Below are positions 44,549 to 53,876 of a stretch of 64,000 nt of DNA, piece by piece. The first letter of the stretch is position 1. Every line of letters begins with the position of its first letter. The stretch is from NCBI RefSeq assembly GCF_022397955.1, contig NZ_JAKEUQ010000003.1:64499-128498 (forward strand), written 5' to 3'. Under the pieces are notes generated by a model, which did not search any database, was not told the origin of the DNA, and saw only the letters and a program-made list of their open reading frames with translations. This DNA is from Vibrio sp. Isolate32. GTDB lineage: Bacteria; Pseudomonadota; Gammaproteobacteria; Enterobacterales; Vibrionaceae. A program made the position numbers and the translations under genes.

Positions 44549-45202
44549 TTGGTGGAAAGGAAGCAAGCCTTATTAGGTAAGCCTACTCGAGCGAGTAGTA
44601 AATGGTTACCTGTAGTCACTGGCGGCGTTGTCTCTAGCCTTTTGGTTGGTTGTGCAACACCACCGCCGAAACAACAAGACAACCTATGTAGCATCTTCAG
44701 AGAGCATCCATCGTGGTACGAAGATGCCTTAGATATGCAAGAAGAGTGGGGTACTCCCATCAACGTAGCTATGGCTTTTGTAAAACAAGAGAGTAGCTTC
44801 CGTCATGATGCGCGCCCGCCAAAAGATTACATCCTTGGGTTTATTCCTTGGGGTCGTGTAAGCAGCGCTTATGGATATGCTCAAGCTCAGGACCCAGCTT
44901 GGGAAGATTTCCAAAAAGCGACCAACAATGGCGGTTCAAGAACCAACTTTGATGATGCGCTGATGTTTATAGGCTGGTACACCAGCGAAACGCGTCGTCA
45001 ACTCGGTATATCGCTGTGGGACCCATATAACCAGTACTTGGCTTACCATGAAGGTCGTGGTGGTTATAAGCGAAAATCGTATAACAGCAAACCATCTTTA
45101 ATTAAGGTGGCTCGTAAAGTCGAACAGCAAGCAAAAGATTATGGCTGGCAACTGAAACAGTGCCGCAAAGAACTAGAAGACAATCGAAGTTGGTTTTTCT
45201 AA
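44549..45202 (+). CDS. Lytic transglycosylase-like (SLT) lipoprotein
   Basis: A 217-aa lipoprotein with the lipobox LLVGC (cysteine at residue 35). Its SLT-like fold has the candidate catalytic glutamate E81 in FVKQESSFR, followed by GYAQAQDPAW and YLAYHEGRGGY. It would cleave peptidoglycan glycan strands if active; the precise family is not recognised. The start is uncertain: TTG 44549 and GTG 44552 are adjacent and no ATG precedes the signal peptide. It lies between gshA and luxS, 24 bases before luxS. Confidence 0.8.
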   Translation: MVERKQALLGKPTRASSKWLPVVTGGVVSSLLVGCATPPPKQQDNLCSIFREHPSWYEDALDMQEEWGTPINVAMAFVKQESSFRHDARPPKDYILGFIPWGRVSSAYGYAQAQDPAWEDFQKATNNGGSRTNFDDALMFIGWYTSETRRQLGISLWDPYNQYLAYHEGRGGYKRKSYNSKPSLIKVARKVEQQAKDYGWQLKQCRKELEDNRSWFF

Positions 45203-45226
45203 AGCCAACCGTCACGGAGAATAGCA

Positions 45227-45745
45227 ATGCCTTTATTAGATAGTTTTACTGTAGATCACACTCGTATGAACGCACCAGCAGTTCGTGTTGCGAAAACAAT
45301 GCAAACTCCAAAAGGGGATACCATCACGGTATTTGACCTGCGTTTCACGGCACCAAACAAAGATATCCTATCTGAGAAAGGTATCCACACTCTAGAGCAC
45401 CTATACGCTGGCTTCATGCGTGCTCAACTGAACGGTTCAGACGTAGAGATCATCGATATTTCACCTATGGGTTGTCGTACTGGTTTCTACATGAGCCTGA
45501 TTGGTACACCTTCAGAGCAGCAAGTGGCTGATGCTTGGTTAGCGGCAATGCAAGACGTGCTGAAAGTTGAGAGCCAGAATAAAATCCCTGAGCTGAACGA
45601 ATACCAGTGTGGTACAGCGGCAATGCACTCTTTAGATGAAGCGAAAGAGATTGCGAATGCCATCATCGCTGCTGGTATCTCAGTAAACAAGAACGAAGAG
45701 CTAGCACTGCCAGAGTCGATGCTTAAAGAGCTTAAAGTTGATTAA
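45227..45745 (+). CDS. luxS: S-ribosylhomocysteine lyase (AI-2 synthase) LuxS
   Basis: LuxS cleaves S-ribosylhomocysteine to homocysteine and DPD, the precursor of autoinducer-2, linking methyl-group recycling to quorum sensing. The metal ligands are H54 and H58 in HTLEH and C128 in YQCGT. The catalytic Cys is C83 in MGCRTGFYM, with E57 as base. Length 172 aa. The ATG follows a CACGGAGA ribosome site. A strong terminator lies 35 bases downstream. Confidence 0.98.
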   Translation: MPLLDSFTVDHTRMNAPAVRVAKTMQTPKGDTITVFDLRFTAPNKDILSEKGIHTLEHLYAGFMRAQLNGSDVEIIDISPMGCRTGFYMSLIGTPSEQQVADAWLAAMQDVLKVESQNKIPELNEYQCGTAAMHSLDEAKEIANAIIAAGISVNKNEELALPESMLKELKVD

Positions 45746-45779
45746 TTATTTGAGTTAATTCTCAATGAGTAAGATATGA

Positions 45780-45815
45780 AAAGGCCCGGTTCATTGAACC
45801 GGGCCTTTCTATTTT
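45780..45815 (+). terminator. Intrinsic terminator of luxS
   Basis: AAAGGCCCGGTTC and GAACCGGGCCTTT form a perfect 13-bp stem with a three-base loop. The T-run after it is short and broken; the other side has four A residues, so partial bidirectional use is possible. Confidence 0.85.
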
Positions 45816-45854
45816 CTCACTTAGCAGATCAATAGCGAGTACTATCTGAACCTG

Positions 45855-47126
45855 TTATCCATTTACGATCTGTGGAAACACACGTACTAGCTTGATGCGG
45901 TTCTCTTCAAGCTCCACTATCTCCATTGGATGGCTAGCCACTTGAACACTTAGGTGACTCTCTGGAATGTCTTCCAGATGTTCTAGTATCAAACCATTCA
46001 ACGTTCTTGGGCCATCGGTTGGGAGTGCCCATTGCAACCCTTTGTTGATATCACGAATGTTCGCACTGCCTTCAATTAGGAAGCTACCGTCGCTCTGCGG
46101 GGTGATTTCATCAGACAAACTTGGCGCAATTGAAGTGGTAAACTCACCGACAATCTCTTCTAGAATATCTTCTAATGTAACCAAGCCATTGATGTCACCG
46201 TACTCATCAACGATTAGTCCGATACGCTGTTTGTTGCGTTGAAATTTAAGCAGCTGAATGTTGAGTGGTGTTGCTTCCGGGATGAAGTAGATTTCGTCTG
46301 CAGCGCGTAGCAGAGTTTCTTTGTTGAATTCGTTCTTTTCCAGCATCAAGCGATATGCTTCACGCAGCCTCAGCATGCCAACCACTTCATCAATTTGGTC
46401 ACGGTACAAAACCACACGACCATGAGGGGAGTGAGTCAGCTGACGGACGATGGATTTCCAATCATCATTAATGTCGATACCGGTAATCTCGTTACGAGGC
46501 ACCATGATGTCGTTCACCGTAACGTGCTCTAAATCTAGAATAGACACCAACATATCTTGGTGACGTTGAGGTATTAGGTTACCCGCTTCATTAACTACAG
46601 TTCTTAGCTCTTCAGAACTTAAATGATCGGTCGCGTCGTGGCTGGCTTTGACACCCAGAATACGAATAAAGCCATTGGTAATGAAGTTGACTAATATCAC
46701 CAGTGGCGACAGCACCTTCATCAGAATCATTAGCAAGATGCTGCTGGCGTAGGAGACACGTTCAGGAAACAGAGAGGCGATGGTTTTTGGTGTGACCTCA
46801 GCGAATACGAGGATCACGAGAGTCAGGGTACCGGTTGCGACAGCCACACCGATGTCCCCGTAGATACGCATACCAAGAATGGTTGCAATCGCAGAAGCGA
46901 GAATGTTGACAAGATTATTGCCGATGAGAATGAGGCCTATCAACCTGTCGGGGCGGTTCAGAAGTTTTTCTACGCGCTTTGCACCTTTATGACCCGTGTT
47001 GGCCAAGTGCTTTAAACGGTAGCGGTTCAAGGACATCATGCCCGTTTCTGAACCAGAGAAATAACCAGAAATTACAATGAGACACGCGAGTAGCGCAAAT
47101 AAGATACCCGTTGATATGTCGTCCAA
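45855..47126 (-). CDS. CNNM/CorC-family membrane protein (YfjD-like)
   Basis: A 423-aa protein with an N-terminal DUF21/CNNM membrane domain (SGYFSGSETGMMSLNRYRLKHL near residue 20; about four membrane segments to 180). A cytosolic CBS pair follows (about 195-320) and a CorC_HlyC domain ends it. Relatives are implicated in Mg2+/Co2+ homeostasis and export. E. coli yfjD lies likewise next to ypjD and ffh, which supports the assignment. Confidence 0.9.
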   Translation of the reverse strand: MDDISTGILFALLACLIVISGYFSGSETGMMSLNRYRLKHLANTGHKGAKRVEKLLNRPDRLIGLILIGNNLVNILASAIATILGMRIYGDIGVAVATGTLTLVILVFAEVTPKTIASLFPERVSYASSILLMILMKVLSPLVILVNFITNGFIRILGVKASHDATDHLSSEELRTVVNEAGNLIPQRHQDMLVSILDLEHVTVNDIMVPRNEITGIDINDDWKSIVRQLTHSPHGRVVLYRDQIDEVVGMLRLREAYRLMLEKNEFNKETLLRAADEIYFIPEATPLNIQLLKFQRNKQRIGLIVDEYGDINGLVTLEDILEEIVGEFTTSIAPSLSDEITPQSDGSFLIEGSANIRDINKGLQWALPTDGPRTLNGLILEHLEDIPESHLSVQVASHPMEIVELEENRIKLVRVFPQIVNG

Positions 47127-47207
47127 AACTATTCTTTTCCTATTTGTATATCTTGATTAATTTATGACCGAACATGGTCGAGATGTCAATTGAATCTATC
47201 TGACCAA

Positions 47208-47241
47208 TATTTTAAAGGCAAGGTATGCGTTCCCTTGCCTT
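47208..47241 (-). terminator. Intrinsic terminator of ypjD
   Basis: AAGGCAAGG (47215-47223) pairs with CCTTGCCTT (47233-47241). Read on the minus strand it is followed by TTAAAATATT, so it probably ends ypjD before the CorC-like gene. Confidence 0.6.
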
Positions 47242-47252
47242 CAATTTGGGTG

Positions 47253-48047
47253 TTATCTCAGGATAATTTCCTGAACGAAGCGGCTACCGAAGTAGGCTAA
47301 TGTGAGCATGCTGGCACCGGCAAGGGCGAACCAAGTTACCTTTTGCCCACGCCAACCTTTTTGGTAATGACCCCAAAGAAGAATGGAGTAGATAACCCAA
47401 GCAATAAAAGACAACACGGCTTTGTGCGCTTTACCTTGAGCAAACATGTCCTGTACGAAGATAAAACCAGTCAGTAAGGTACCCGTTAATAAGCCATTAC
47501 CGATTAGGATGATCTTGAAAAGTTGTCTTTCGACCATCATTAATGGAGGTAGGTTAGGGTTGATAACCAGTGCTTTCTTCTTTTTAAGTTTGTGATCTAG
47601 CCAAGCAAGCTGCAGTGCGTATAGAGCACCTATAGTGAGCGTCGCGTAAGAGAAAAGCGCCAAAGAGATGTGCATCAGCAGTTTTGGGTCATTCTCTAAA
47701 TGTTTGATGAAGGTACTTGGAAGAACTGTTGCCGCCATCAAGTTTAGGGCTGCGAAGCTATAAACCACAGGAAGAATGAACCACAGACGGGTTTTGAGCA
47801 TAGCACCGCTCATTACCACTGATATGATTAAACTGATGAGTGAAGCAACGTTCAAGATACTGAGGTTTTGGCCACTGGCATTAAAAATCAAATCGCCAAG
47901 CAACCAAGCATGGAAAGCTAGAGCAAGTAATGCGCTGATAAACACCGTTTTTACACGGATCCCTGTTTGGTGCACGAGACCTGGAATGATCGTGGAAATC
48001 GCCATTGTATAAAGAAAGGCTGCTGCGATCGCAATAAGACTGTCCAT
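47253..48047 (-). CDS. ypjD: Cytochrome c assembly-like inner membrane protein YpjD
   Basis: An integral membrane protein with about eight membrane helices, carrying a CcsA/CcmC-like cytochrome c assembly domain. The E. coli homologue (YpjD, also called CorE) has been linked to cation handling, but the role is not settled. The ATG at 48047 gives 264 aa with a family-like start (AFLYTMAISTIIPGLVH). Upstream starts at 48056 and 48092 add charged residues without a ribosome site. It is divergent from ffh. Confidence 0.88.
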   Translation of the reverse strand: MDSLIAIAAAFLYTMAISTIIPGLVHQTGIRVKTVFISALLALAFHAWLLGDLIFNASGQNLSILNVASLISLIISVVMSGAMLKTRLWFILPVVYSFAALNLMAATVLPSTFIKHLENDPKLLMHISLALFSYATLTIGALYALQLAWLDHKLKKKKALVINPNLPPLMMVERQLFKIILIGNGLLTGTLLTGFIFVQDMFAQGKAHKAVLSFIAWVIYSILLWGHYQKGWRGQKVTWFALAGASMLTLAYFGSRFVQEIILR

Positions 48048-48247
48048 GGTATCCATTTTAATGATTACTAATTGGCGAATTATACCTCGCATCGCTCTTT
48101 GGGGCTATGGCGAACCTCATTCAATTCCAAGTGAATAATGTCTCACATCACAAGCACGGATGATTAAGGCTCTACAACGGGTATGACTCTAATCCGCGCT
48201 AATGTATACTCACAGTAATAGTCGCAGTTTTGAGCGAAGAGAAAACT

Positions 48248-49642
48248 ATGTTTGATAATTTAACGGATCGTCTATCCAAAACGCTGAAGAACATCAGCGG
48301 TAAAGGTCGTCTGACCGAAGACAATATTAAAGATACGCTGCGTGAAGTACGTATGGCGCTACTTGAAGCCGACGTTGCTCTGCCAGTTGTCCGCGATTTT
48401 GTTAAGCGCGTAAAAGAAGGCGCTGTGGGTGTTGAGGTTTCTAAGTCTCTAACGCCTGGTCAAGAATTCATTAAGATCGTTCAAGCGGAACTTGAAGCGG
48501 TAATGGGTGAGTCTAATGAGGCTCTTAACCTAGCAGCGCAGCCGCCAGCAGTTATCTTAATGGCGGGTCTACAAGGTGCGGGTAAAACCACATCGGTAGG
48601 TAAGCTATCTAAGCTTCTAACTGAGCGTGACAAGAAGAAAGTCTTGGTTGTATCTGCCGACGTTTACCGTCCAGCGGCGATCAAACAGCTTGAAACGTTA
48701 GCAAGCGATGTGGGCGTAGACTTCTTCCCATCTTCAGCTGATCAAAAGCCTCTTGATATTGCAAACGCTGCAATCGACCACGCGAAGAAGAAATTCTATG
48801 ACGTGCTACTTGTCGATACTGCGGGTCGTTTGGCTATCGATGAAGAGATGATGGGCGAGATCAAAGAGCTTCATACTGCAATTAAACCAGTAGAGACACT
48901 GTTCGTTGTTGACGCAATGACAGGTCAAGATGCTGCGAACACTGCAAAAGCCTTTGATGATGCGTTACCACTAACCGGCGTTATCTTGACGAAAGTTGAT
49001 GGTGATGCGCGTGGTGGTGCTGCTCTGTCTGTTCGCCATATCACAGGCAAGCCGATTAAATTCTTAGGTGTTGGTGAAAAGACTGACGCACTAGAAGCGT
49101 TCCACCCAGATCGTGTTGCTTCTCGTATCTTAGGGATGGGTGACGTACTGTCTCTTATTGAAGACCTACAGAAAAACGTTGATACCGAGAAAGCAGAGAA
49201 ACTGGCTAAGAAGTTCAAAGAGAAGAAAGGCTTTGATCTTGAAGACTTCCGTGAACAGCTAGGTCAGATGCAAAACATGGGCGGCATGATGGGCATGATG
49301 GATAAGCTTCCAGGCATGTCTCAGCTACCAGATAACGTTAAAGATAAAGTTGATGACAAGATGTTCAAGCAAATGGAAGCGATCATCAACTCCATGACCA
49401 TGAAAGAGCGTCAACGCCCTGATCTAATCAAAGGCTCACGCAAAAAGCGTATTGCCGCTGGTTCTGGTACACAGGTACAAGATGTAAACCGTATGCTTAA
49501 GCAGTTCACCCAAATGCAGAAGATGATGAAGAAGATGCAGAAAGGTGGCATGAAAGGCATGATGCGCAACATGCAAGGCATGATGGGCGGCGGTGGAGGT
49601 ATGGGCGGAATGGGTGGTGGCTTTAACCCGTTTGGTCGATAA
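48248..49642 (+). CDS. ffh: Signal recognition particle protein Ffh (SRP54)
   Basis: Ffh binds 4.5S RNA and signal sequences of nascent membrane proteins and delivers ribosomes to FtsY. The 464-aa protein has the N domain, the GTPase G domain (G1 GLQGAGKTTSVGKL near residue 102, DTAGR near 190, TKVDGDARGG near 247) and the Met/Gly-rich M domain with its GGGGGMGGMGGG tail. The ATG at 48248 gives the usual MFDNLTDRLSKTL start; the frame extends six codons upstream. Confidence 0.98.
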   Translation: MFDNLTDRLSKTLKNISGKGRLTEDNIKDTLREVRMALLEADVALPVVRDFVKRVKEGAVGVEVSKSLTPGQEFIKIVQAELEAVMGESNEALNLAAQPPAVILMAGLQGAGKTTSVGKLSKLLTERDKKKVLVVSADVYRPAAIKQLETLASDVGVDFFPSSADQKPLDIANAAIDHAKKKFYDVLLVDTAGRLAIDEEMMGEIKELHTAIKPVETLFVVDAMTGQDAANTAKAFDDALPLTGVILTKVDGDARGGAALSVRHITGKPIKFLGVGEKTDALEAFHPDRVASRILGMGDVLSLIEDLQKNVDTEKAEKLAKKFKEKKGFDLEDFREQLGQMQNMGGMMGMMDKLPGMSQLPDNVKDKVDDKMFKQMEAIINSMTMKERQRPDLIKGSRKKRIAAGSGTQVQDVNRMLKQFTQMQKMMKKMQKGGMKGMMRNMQGMMGGGGGMGGMGGGFNPFGR

Positions 49643-49792
49643 TCTACAAATGTAAGCTTTAGCTACGTTACTTTTCATAGTGTTAGCCGTGTCACAGAAA
49701 GTGTACGGCAGCTATGTTGGTGAAAAAATAGCTAAAGCCCTTGCATTGCACCGGAATAAGAGTAAAATTCCGGGGCTTTAATTTGGCACGAG

Positions 49793-49834
49793 ACCCCAAG
49801 CTATTACTTATACTTGGGGTTAATTATTTTATTA
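49793..49834 (+). promoter_or_regulatory. Leader hairpin upstream of rpsP
   Basis: ACCCCAAG (49793-49800) pairs with CTTGGGGT (49813-49820), loop 12 bases, followed by TAATTATTTTATT. Just before it, CCGGAAT/ATTCCGG and AAAGCCC/GGGGCTTT form another structure. These may terminate ffh or attenuate the rpsP operon. Confidence 0.5.
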
Positions 49835-49853
49835 AGAAAGCAAAGAGGACGAC

Positions 49854-50102
49854 ATGGTAACCATTCGTTTGGCACGTCACGGTGCAAAGAAGCGCCCATT
49901 TTATCAAATCGTAGTTGCGGATAGCCGTAACGCTGCAACTGGCCGTTTCATCGAGAAAGTAGGTTTCTTTAACCCTACTGCTCAAGGTCAAGAAGAAGGT
50001 CTACGTCTAGACCTGGATCGTGTTAACCACTGGGTTGGTCAAGGCGCATCTCTATCTGATCGTGTAGCTAAGCTAGTTAAAGACGCTCAAAAAGCGGCTT
50101 AA
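49854..50102 (+). CDS. rpsP: 30S ribosomal protein S16
   Basis: bS16 binds 16S rRNA and is needed for 30S assembly. The 82-aa protein begins [25 protein letters not shown], the exact family signature. It is the first gene of the classical rpsP-rimM-trmD-rplS operon. The ribosome site AGAGGA precedes the ATG at normal spacing. Confidence 0.98.
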   Translation: MVTIRLARHGAKKRPFYQIVVADSRNAATGRFIEKVGFFNPTAQGQEEGLRLDLDRVNHWVGQGASLSDRVAKLVKDAQKAA

Positions 50103-50126
50103 TTCTTTTTTAAAGAGAAATAGCTT

Positions 50127-50681
50127 ATGTCGATGAAGGGTAAAGAAACTATGAGCGAGCAAAACAATAGAATTGTCATGGGTAAACTTGGGTCTACCTA
50201 TGGTATTCGTGGCTGGCTTAAAGTGTTCTCCTACACAGACAACGCTGAAAGCATATTTGATTACAGCCCTTGGTATTTAAACCTAAAGGGTAAGTGGGTC
50301 GAGTACAAAGTTGAGAGCTGGAAACGTCATGGCCAAGGTTATGTATGTAAGCTAGCGGGATTAGACGTTCGTGAAGACGCGCAACTGATGACTAACTTTG
50401 AAATTGCTATTGACCCTGCTTCATTACCTGAATTGTCAGAAGAGGAATTCTACTGGCGTGAATTGTTTGGTATGCAAGTAGTAACCACCAAAGGTTACGA
50501 TCTAGGTGTCGTTACCGACATGCTAGAAACTGGCTCAAACGATGTTCTAGTAATCAAAGCAAATCTTAAGGATGCTTTCGGACAAAAGGAACGGTTAGTA
50601 CCGTACCTTGAAGAGCAAGTGATCAAGAAAGTTGATCGCGAAGCTCAACGGATCGAAGTTGACTGGGATCCTGGATTCTAA
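50127..50681 (+). CDS. rimM: Ribosome maturation factor RimM
   Basis: RimM assists maturation of the 30S head and binds S19. An N-terminal RimM domain ([15 protein letters not shown] near residue 19) and a C-terminal PRC-barrel ([14 protein letters not shown]) are present. Three in-frame ATG codons (50127, 50133, 50151) could start the protein; the longest form, 184 aa, is given here. The shortest begins [14 protein letters not shown]. Confidence 0.96.
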   Translation: MSMKGKETMSEQNNRIVMGKLGSTYGIRGWLKVFSYTDNAESIFDYSPWYLNLKGKWVEYKVESWKRHGQGYVCKLAGLDVREDAQLMTNFEIAIDPASLPELSEEEFYWRELFGMQVVTTKGYDLGVVTDMLETGSNDVLVIKANLKDAFGQKERLVPYLEEQVIKKVDREAQRIEVDWDPGF

Positions 50682-50708
50682 CTTTAAAATCATAGAGCGA
50701 GAGAACAC

Positions 50709-51449
50709 ATGTGGGTTGGCGTAATTAGCCTATTTCCTGAAATGTTCCGTTCAGTTACTGATTTTGGAGTAACGGGTCAAGCGGTAAAGAAAGGTCTTTT
50801 ATCTATTGAGACATGGAATCCTCGCGATTTCACTCATGATAAGCATCGCACTGTTGATGACAGACCTTACGGTGGTGGTCCTGGCATGTTAATGATGGTT
50901 CAGCCTTTGCGCGACGCTATCCAAACTGCCAAACAAGCATCACCGGGAAAGACGAAAGTTATCTACCTTTCACCTCAAGGTCGTAAACTCGACCAGAAAG
51001 GTGTTGAAGAGCTGGCAATAAACGAGAATTTACTTCTTATTTGTGGTCGCTACGAAGGGGTAGATGAGCGCATCATTCAATCTGAAGTCGACGAAGAATG
51101 GTCGATTGGGGATTTTGTGATGACGGGTGGTGAACTGCCAGCCATGACGCTGATTGATTCAGTCTCTCGGTTTGTACCGGGTGTACTTGGAGATTTCGCA
51201 TCAGCAGAAGAAGATTCTTTTGCAAATGGTTTGCTAGATTGCCCTCACTATACGCGCCCTGAGGTGCTAGACGACAAAGAAGTGCCTTCGGTGCTCAAGT
51301 CTGGAAACCATAAGGACATTCGTCGCTGGCGATTAAAACAATCGTTGGGCCGAACTTGGCTAAGAAGACCAGAACTCCTGGAAAACCTAGCTCTGACTGA
51401 CGAACAGGAACAATTACTGGCTGAATTCATTAAAGAGCAACGCTCTTAA
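50709..51449 (+). CDS. trmD: tRNA (guanine-37-N1)-methyltransferase
   Basis: TrmD makes m1G37 next to the anticodon, preventing +1 frameshifting. The SPOUT knot region holds [14 protein letters not shown] near residue 111 and [14 protein letters not shown] near 137 for SAM binding. The N-terminus has FPEMF and the [10 protein letters not shown] loop. Length 246 aa is normal. It is the third gene of the rpsP operon. Confidence 0.98.
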   Translation: MWVGVISLFPEMFRSVTDFGVTGQAVKKGLLSIETWNPRDFTHDKHRTVDDRPYGGGPGMLMMVQPLRDAIQTAKQASPGKTKVIYLSPQGRKLDQKGVEELAINENLLLICGRYEGVDERIIQSEVDEEWSIGDFVMTGGELPAMTLIDSVSRFVPGVLGDFASAEEDSFANGLLDCPHYTRPEVLDDKEVPSVLKSGNHKDIRRWRLKQSLGRTWLRRPELLENLALTDEQEQLLAEFIKEQRS

Positions 51450-51508
51450 CGAAAAGCAAGCAGTAACCTATTAAATTTAGTATCAGTTTATTCTAGGAAT
51501 TTATACAA

Positions 51509-51862
51509 ATGAGCAACATCATTAAGGCTCTTGAAGAAGAGCAACTAAAATCAGACCTTCCTAAATTCGCACCAGGTGACACTGTTGTAGTTCAGGTTAA
51601 GGTAAAAGAAGGTGACCGTGAGCGTCTACAGGCTTTCGAAGGCGTAGTAATCGCTATTCGTAACCGTGGTCTTCACTCTGCATTCACAGTTCGTAAGATC
51701 TCGAACGGTGAAGGTGTAGAGCGTGCGTTCCAAACTCACTCTCCAATGGTTGATAGCATCGAAGTTAAACGCCGTGGTGCAGTACGTCGTGCCAAGTTGT
51801 ACTACCTACGTGAGCGTTCTGGTAAGTCTGCTCGTATTAAAGAGAAGCTTGCTAAGAAGTAA
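51509..51862 (+). CDS. rplS: 50S ribosomal protein L19
   Basis: bL19 sits at the 30S-50S interface. The 117-aa protein begins [20 protein letters not shown] and contains [13 protein letters not shown] and the [21 protein letters not shown]-terminus of the family. Codon use is highly biased. A strong terminator follows 22 bases after the stop. Confidence 0.98.
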   Translation: MSNIIKALEEEQLKSDLPKFAPGDTVVVQVKVKEGDRERLQAFEGVVIAIRNRGLHSAFTVRKISNGEGVERAFQTHSPMVDSIEVKRRGAVRRAKLYYLRERSGKSARIKEKLAKK

Positions 51863-51883
51863 TTCTTTTTGCATTCTATCGAT

Positions 51884-51914
51884 AAAAGCGGAGCCATTTG
51901 GCTCCGCTTTTTTG
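51884..51914 (+). terminator. Intrinsic terminator of the rpsP-rplS operon
   Basis: AAAAGCGGAGCCA and TGGCTCCGCTTTT form a perfect 13-bp stem with a two-base loop, followed by further T residues. Confidence 0.92.
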
Positions 51915-52047
51915 TGCCTGCTGTTTAGAGCTTTGAAAGTAAGCGATCCCCAATTCGTTCGTTACTCGCTCTTGTGGATGACGGGGAGGTTTGAATTACT
52001 GAGTTAGTGCATGAAACTAGATGAGTTGATACTAGGACTACTTTGGT

Positions 52048-52090
52048 CGTCATTCCCTAGACTGACGAAGCAAGGAGTAGGAAATCTCTT
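52048..52090. repeat. Dispersed 43-bp repeat, copy C
   Basis: Begins CGTCATTCCCTAGACTGACG and ends GTAGGAAATCTCTT. It is the same length and orientation as the copies at 17648 and 17778; the right arm is slightly decayed (GGAAAT). Confidence 0.7.
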
Positions 52091-52113
52091 TTGGCAAACG
52101 CCAAACTGTCGGC

Positions 52114-52147
52114 AATAAAAAAGGATTGACGCAAAACGCCAACCCTT
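52114..52147 (-). terminator. Terminator of yacG (minus strand)
   Basis: On the minus strand AAGGGTTGGCG pairs with CGTCAATCCTT (all 11 positions pair if G-U is allowed) and is followed by TTTTTATT. Confidence 0.75.
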
Positions 52148-52156
52148 AATAATTCA

Positions 52157-52215
52157 CCTCGAACCTCGAACCTCGAACCTCGAACCTCGAACCTCGAACC
52201 TCGAACCTCGAACCT
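52157..52215. repeat. Heptanucleotide tandem repeat (CCTCGAA)8
   Basis: Eight perfect CCTCGAA units run from 52157 to 52212, plus a partial CCT. The array abuts the stop codon of yacG and lies before its terminator, hence in the 3' untranslated region (TTCGAGG units in the RNA). Confidence 0.95.
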
Positions 52216-52412
52216 TAGTACTGGTCTTCCGACCAACCATCGCTATCAGACATATCTGGTGCGCCAGCGATACTGTTTTCTTCGTCTGCCCATTCACCGA
52301 AATCAATCATCTGACATTGCTTACTGCAAAACGGACGGTGTGGGCTCTGTTCACCCCATTCAACGTCAGTATTACATTGAGGGCATTTAACGATGGTGAT
52401 TTTGTTCGACAT
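52215..52412 (-). CDS. yacG: DNA gyrase inhibitor YacG, zinc-finger protein
   Basis: YacG is a small zinc protein that binds GyrB and inhibits gyrase in E. coli. The zinc ligands are C10, C13, C29 and C33 (CPQCN and FCSKQCQ). The acidic tail ([17 protein letters not shown]) is typical. Length 65 aa equals the E. coli protein. It is the last gene of the pil-coaE-zapD-yacG run. Confidence 0.95.
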   Translation of the reverse strand: MSNKITIVKCPQCNTDVEWGEQSPHRPFCSKQCQMIDFGEWADEENSIAGAPDMSDSDGWSEDQY

Positions 52413-52492
52413 AGTGATTCTTAATTAGAGAGTGTAATAACAAAGAGTTTAGGCTCAAGTGTTCACTCAAGCCAAACGCTAAAGGAAATTAA

Positions 52493-53233
52493 TTAGGTGC
52501 AGATAGCCAGCTCAAATTCGATATCTTGAGTACAGGCTTGTCCTGTTTCAAAACTCATGAATTTAACAGCAAAGCGGTTTTTGTGCCCTGAGATCATAGG
52601 GTAGGCACCGTATTGCATCGGAATGGATAGGCGAAGGATATTCGCTTCTTCAGCATCGCTCTGGAAGAAGCCAGCGCGAGCAATTTGCTCTTTAAAGTGA
52701 CCAGTCTCTCGGGTTAGCTTTAACCATAGTGTTAGCGCTTCATACAGAGGCTGTAGGCTATCCATCCACGCCTTGGCATCTCTCATTCTCTTATCAAGAG
52801 GGAGGTGCAACCAATAATGCAGCGCTGGTAGGTCAAAGCAGCATGAACCGCCAGGCAGATTAAAACGCTGGCGAATGGCACTTAGGAAGCGGTCTTCTTT
52901 AAGAGATTGGCCAAAACGCTCCGCGTGCATTAAATCACGATAGATGTTGCCAATGTCATTGAGCAGTGACGTAAGCATCTCTTGATCGACACCTTCAACG
53001 TCTAACCAGCTTTTGTAGGTGACACGTTGCTTCTCAAGATCTTTTGCAAGTTCGCTCTTGAGTTGGATCTGTTCGAAGATTTCAATCAGATCGAAGATAG
53101 AGCGGAAAAAGAGTTGATACTGTTGAGCATCGGAAAATGTAGAAGACAGGTGTAACTGCCTCAAGAGCGATTCCACTCTTAGGTAGATGCGTGTTTTCTC
53201 ATTTAGAGGATGTTCAAATTTGTGGGTGATCAT
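52493..53233 (-). CDS. zapD: Cell division protein ZapD
   Basis: ZapD cross-links FtsZ filaments and stabilises the Z ring. The 246-aa protein starts [24 protein letters not shown], the conserved YacF/ZapD beginning, and contains [16 protein letters not shown] near residue 118. The ATG at 53233 is preceded by GAAGG at good spacing; the frame opens five codons earlier without a ribosome site. Only 26 bases separate it from coaE. Confidence 0.95.
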   Translation of the reverse strand: MITHKFEHPLNEKTRIYLRVESLLRQLHLSSTFSDAQQYQLFFRSIFDLIEIFEQIQLKSELAKDLEKQRVTYKSWLDVEGVDQEMLTSLLNDIGNIYRDLMHAERFGQSLKEDRFLSAIRQRFNLPGGSCCFDLPALHYWLHLPLDKRMRDAKAWMDSLQPLYEALTLWLKLTRETGHFKEQIARAGFFQSDAEEANILRLSIPMQYGAYPMISGHKNRFAVKFMSFETGQACTQDIEFELAICT

Positions 53234-53259
53234 CGAGCAAGCCTTCATTCAACATAGTT

Positions 53260-53874
53260 CTATTCTGACCCATCTACTGTACTGATTGCCAGATACTTTT
53301 TATGTAAATCTGTGATTTTCGGCAAAAGTTCTTGGTTTATAGTATGGTTATTAATCACGTCATCTGCAACTGCCAAACGTTGTTCTCTTGAAGCTTGTGA
53401 TTTCAAAATTGATGCAACTTGTTCCCTAGAAACATTGTCACGGTTCATCGTTCGCTCAATCTGCACTTCGGTAGGCACATCAACAATTAATACGCGATCC
53501 GTCATGCCTTGCATCTGGTTTTCAACTAATAGAGGTGCGACTAATAAACCATAGGGAGAGGTAACTTTAGACAGGTCACTGTCAATTTTGTCACGGATCA
53601 TGGGATGAAGAAGATCATTGAGCCACTGCTTCTCTTTGGGATCAGAGAAGATCAACTCTCGCAGCTTACTTCGGTTGAGTGTTCCATCTTCAAGTAAGAT
53701 AGCCTCGCCAAAGTGTTCGGTAATCCGCTTTAGGCCTTCACTACCCAGAGCGACTACTTCACGTGCCACAATATCGGCATCGACAATATCAATGCCAAAG
53801 TGTTCGTTGAATAGGTTAGCGACGGTGGTTTTGCCGCTGGCGATACCACCGCTTAATCCGATAATGATTGCCAT
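53260..53874 (-). CDS. coaE: Dephospho-CoA kinase
   Basis: CoaE phosphorylates the 3'-OH of dephospho-CoA, the last step of coenzyme A synthesis. The P-loop GGIASGKT is at residues 9-16, followed by DADIVAREVV near 32 and HPMIRDKI near 90. The ATG at 53874 gives 204 aa, close to the family. The frame is open for 70 more codons into pilD but that part is not CoaE-like. It starts two bases after the pilD stop. Confidence 0.96.
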   Translation of the reverse strand: MAIIIGLSGGIASGKTTVANLFNEHFGIDIVDADIVAREVVALGSEGLKRITEHFGEAILLEDGTLNRSKLRELIFSDPKEKQWLNDLLHPMIRDKIDSDLSKVTSPYGLLVAPLLVENQMQGMTDRVLIVDVPTEVQIERTMNRDNVSREQVASILKSQASREQRLAVADDVINNHTINQELLPKITDLHKKYLAISTVDGSE

Positions 53875-53876
53875 GG

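Larger units (their letters stand above)
51863..52214. other. 352-bp region between convergent rplS and yacG
   Basis: It contains the rplS terminator, a copy of the 43-bp dispersed repeat (52048-52090), the yacG terminator (52114-52147) and an eight-copy heptanucleotide array (52157-52215). No gene is supported. Confidence 0.7.

Noticed and set aside
52157..52215. CRISPR-like appearance of the short repeats
   Set aside because: Units are seven bases and contiguous, without spacers or cas genes. The tRNA array likewise is genes with spacers, not CRISPR.
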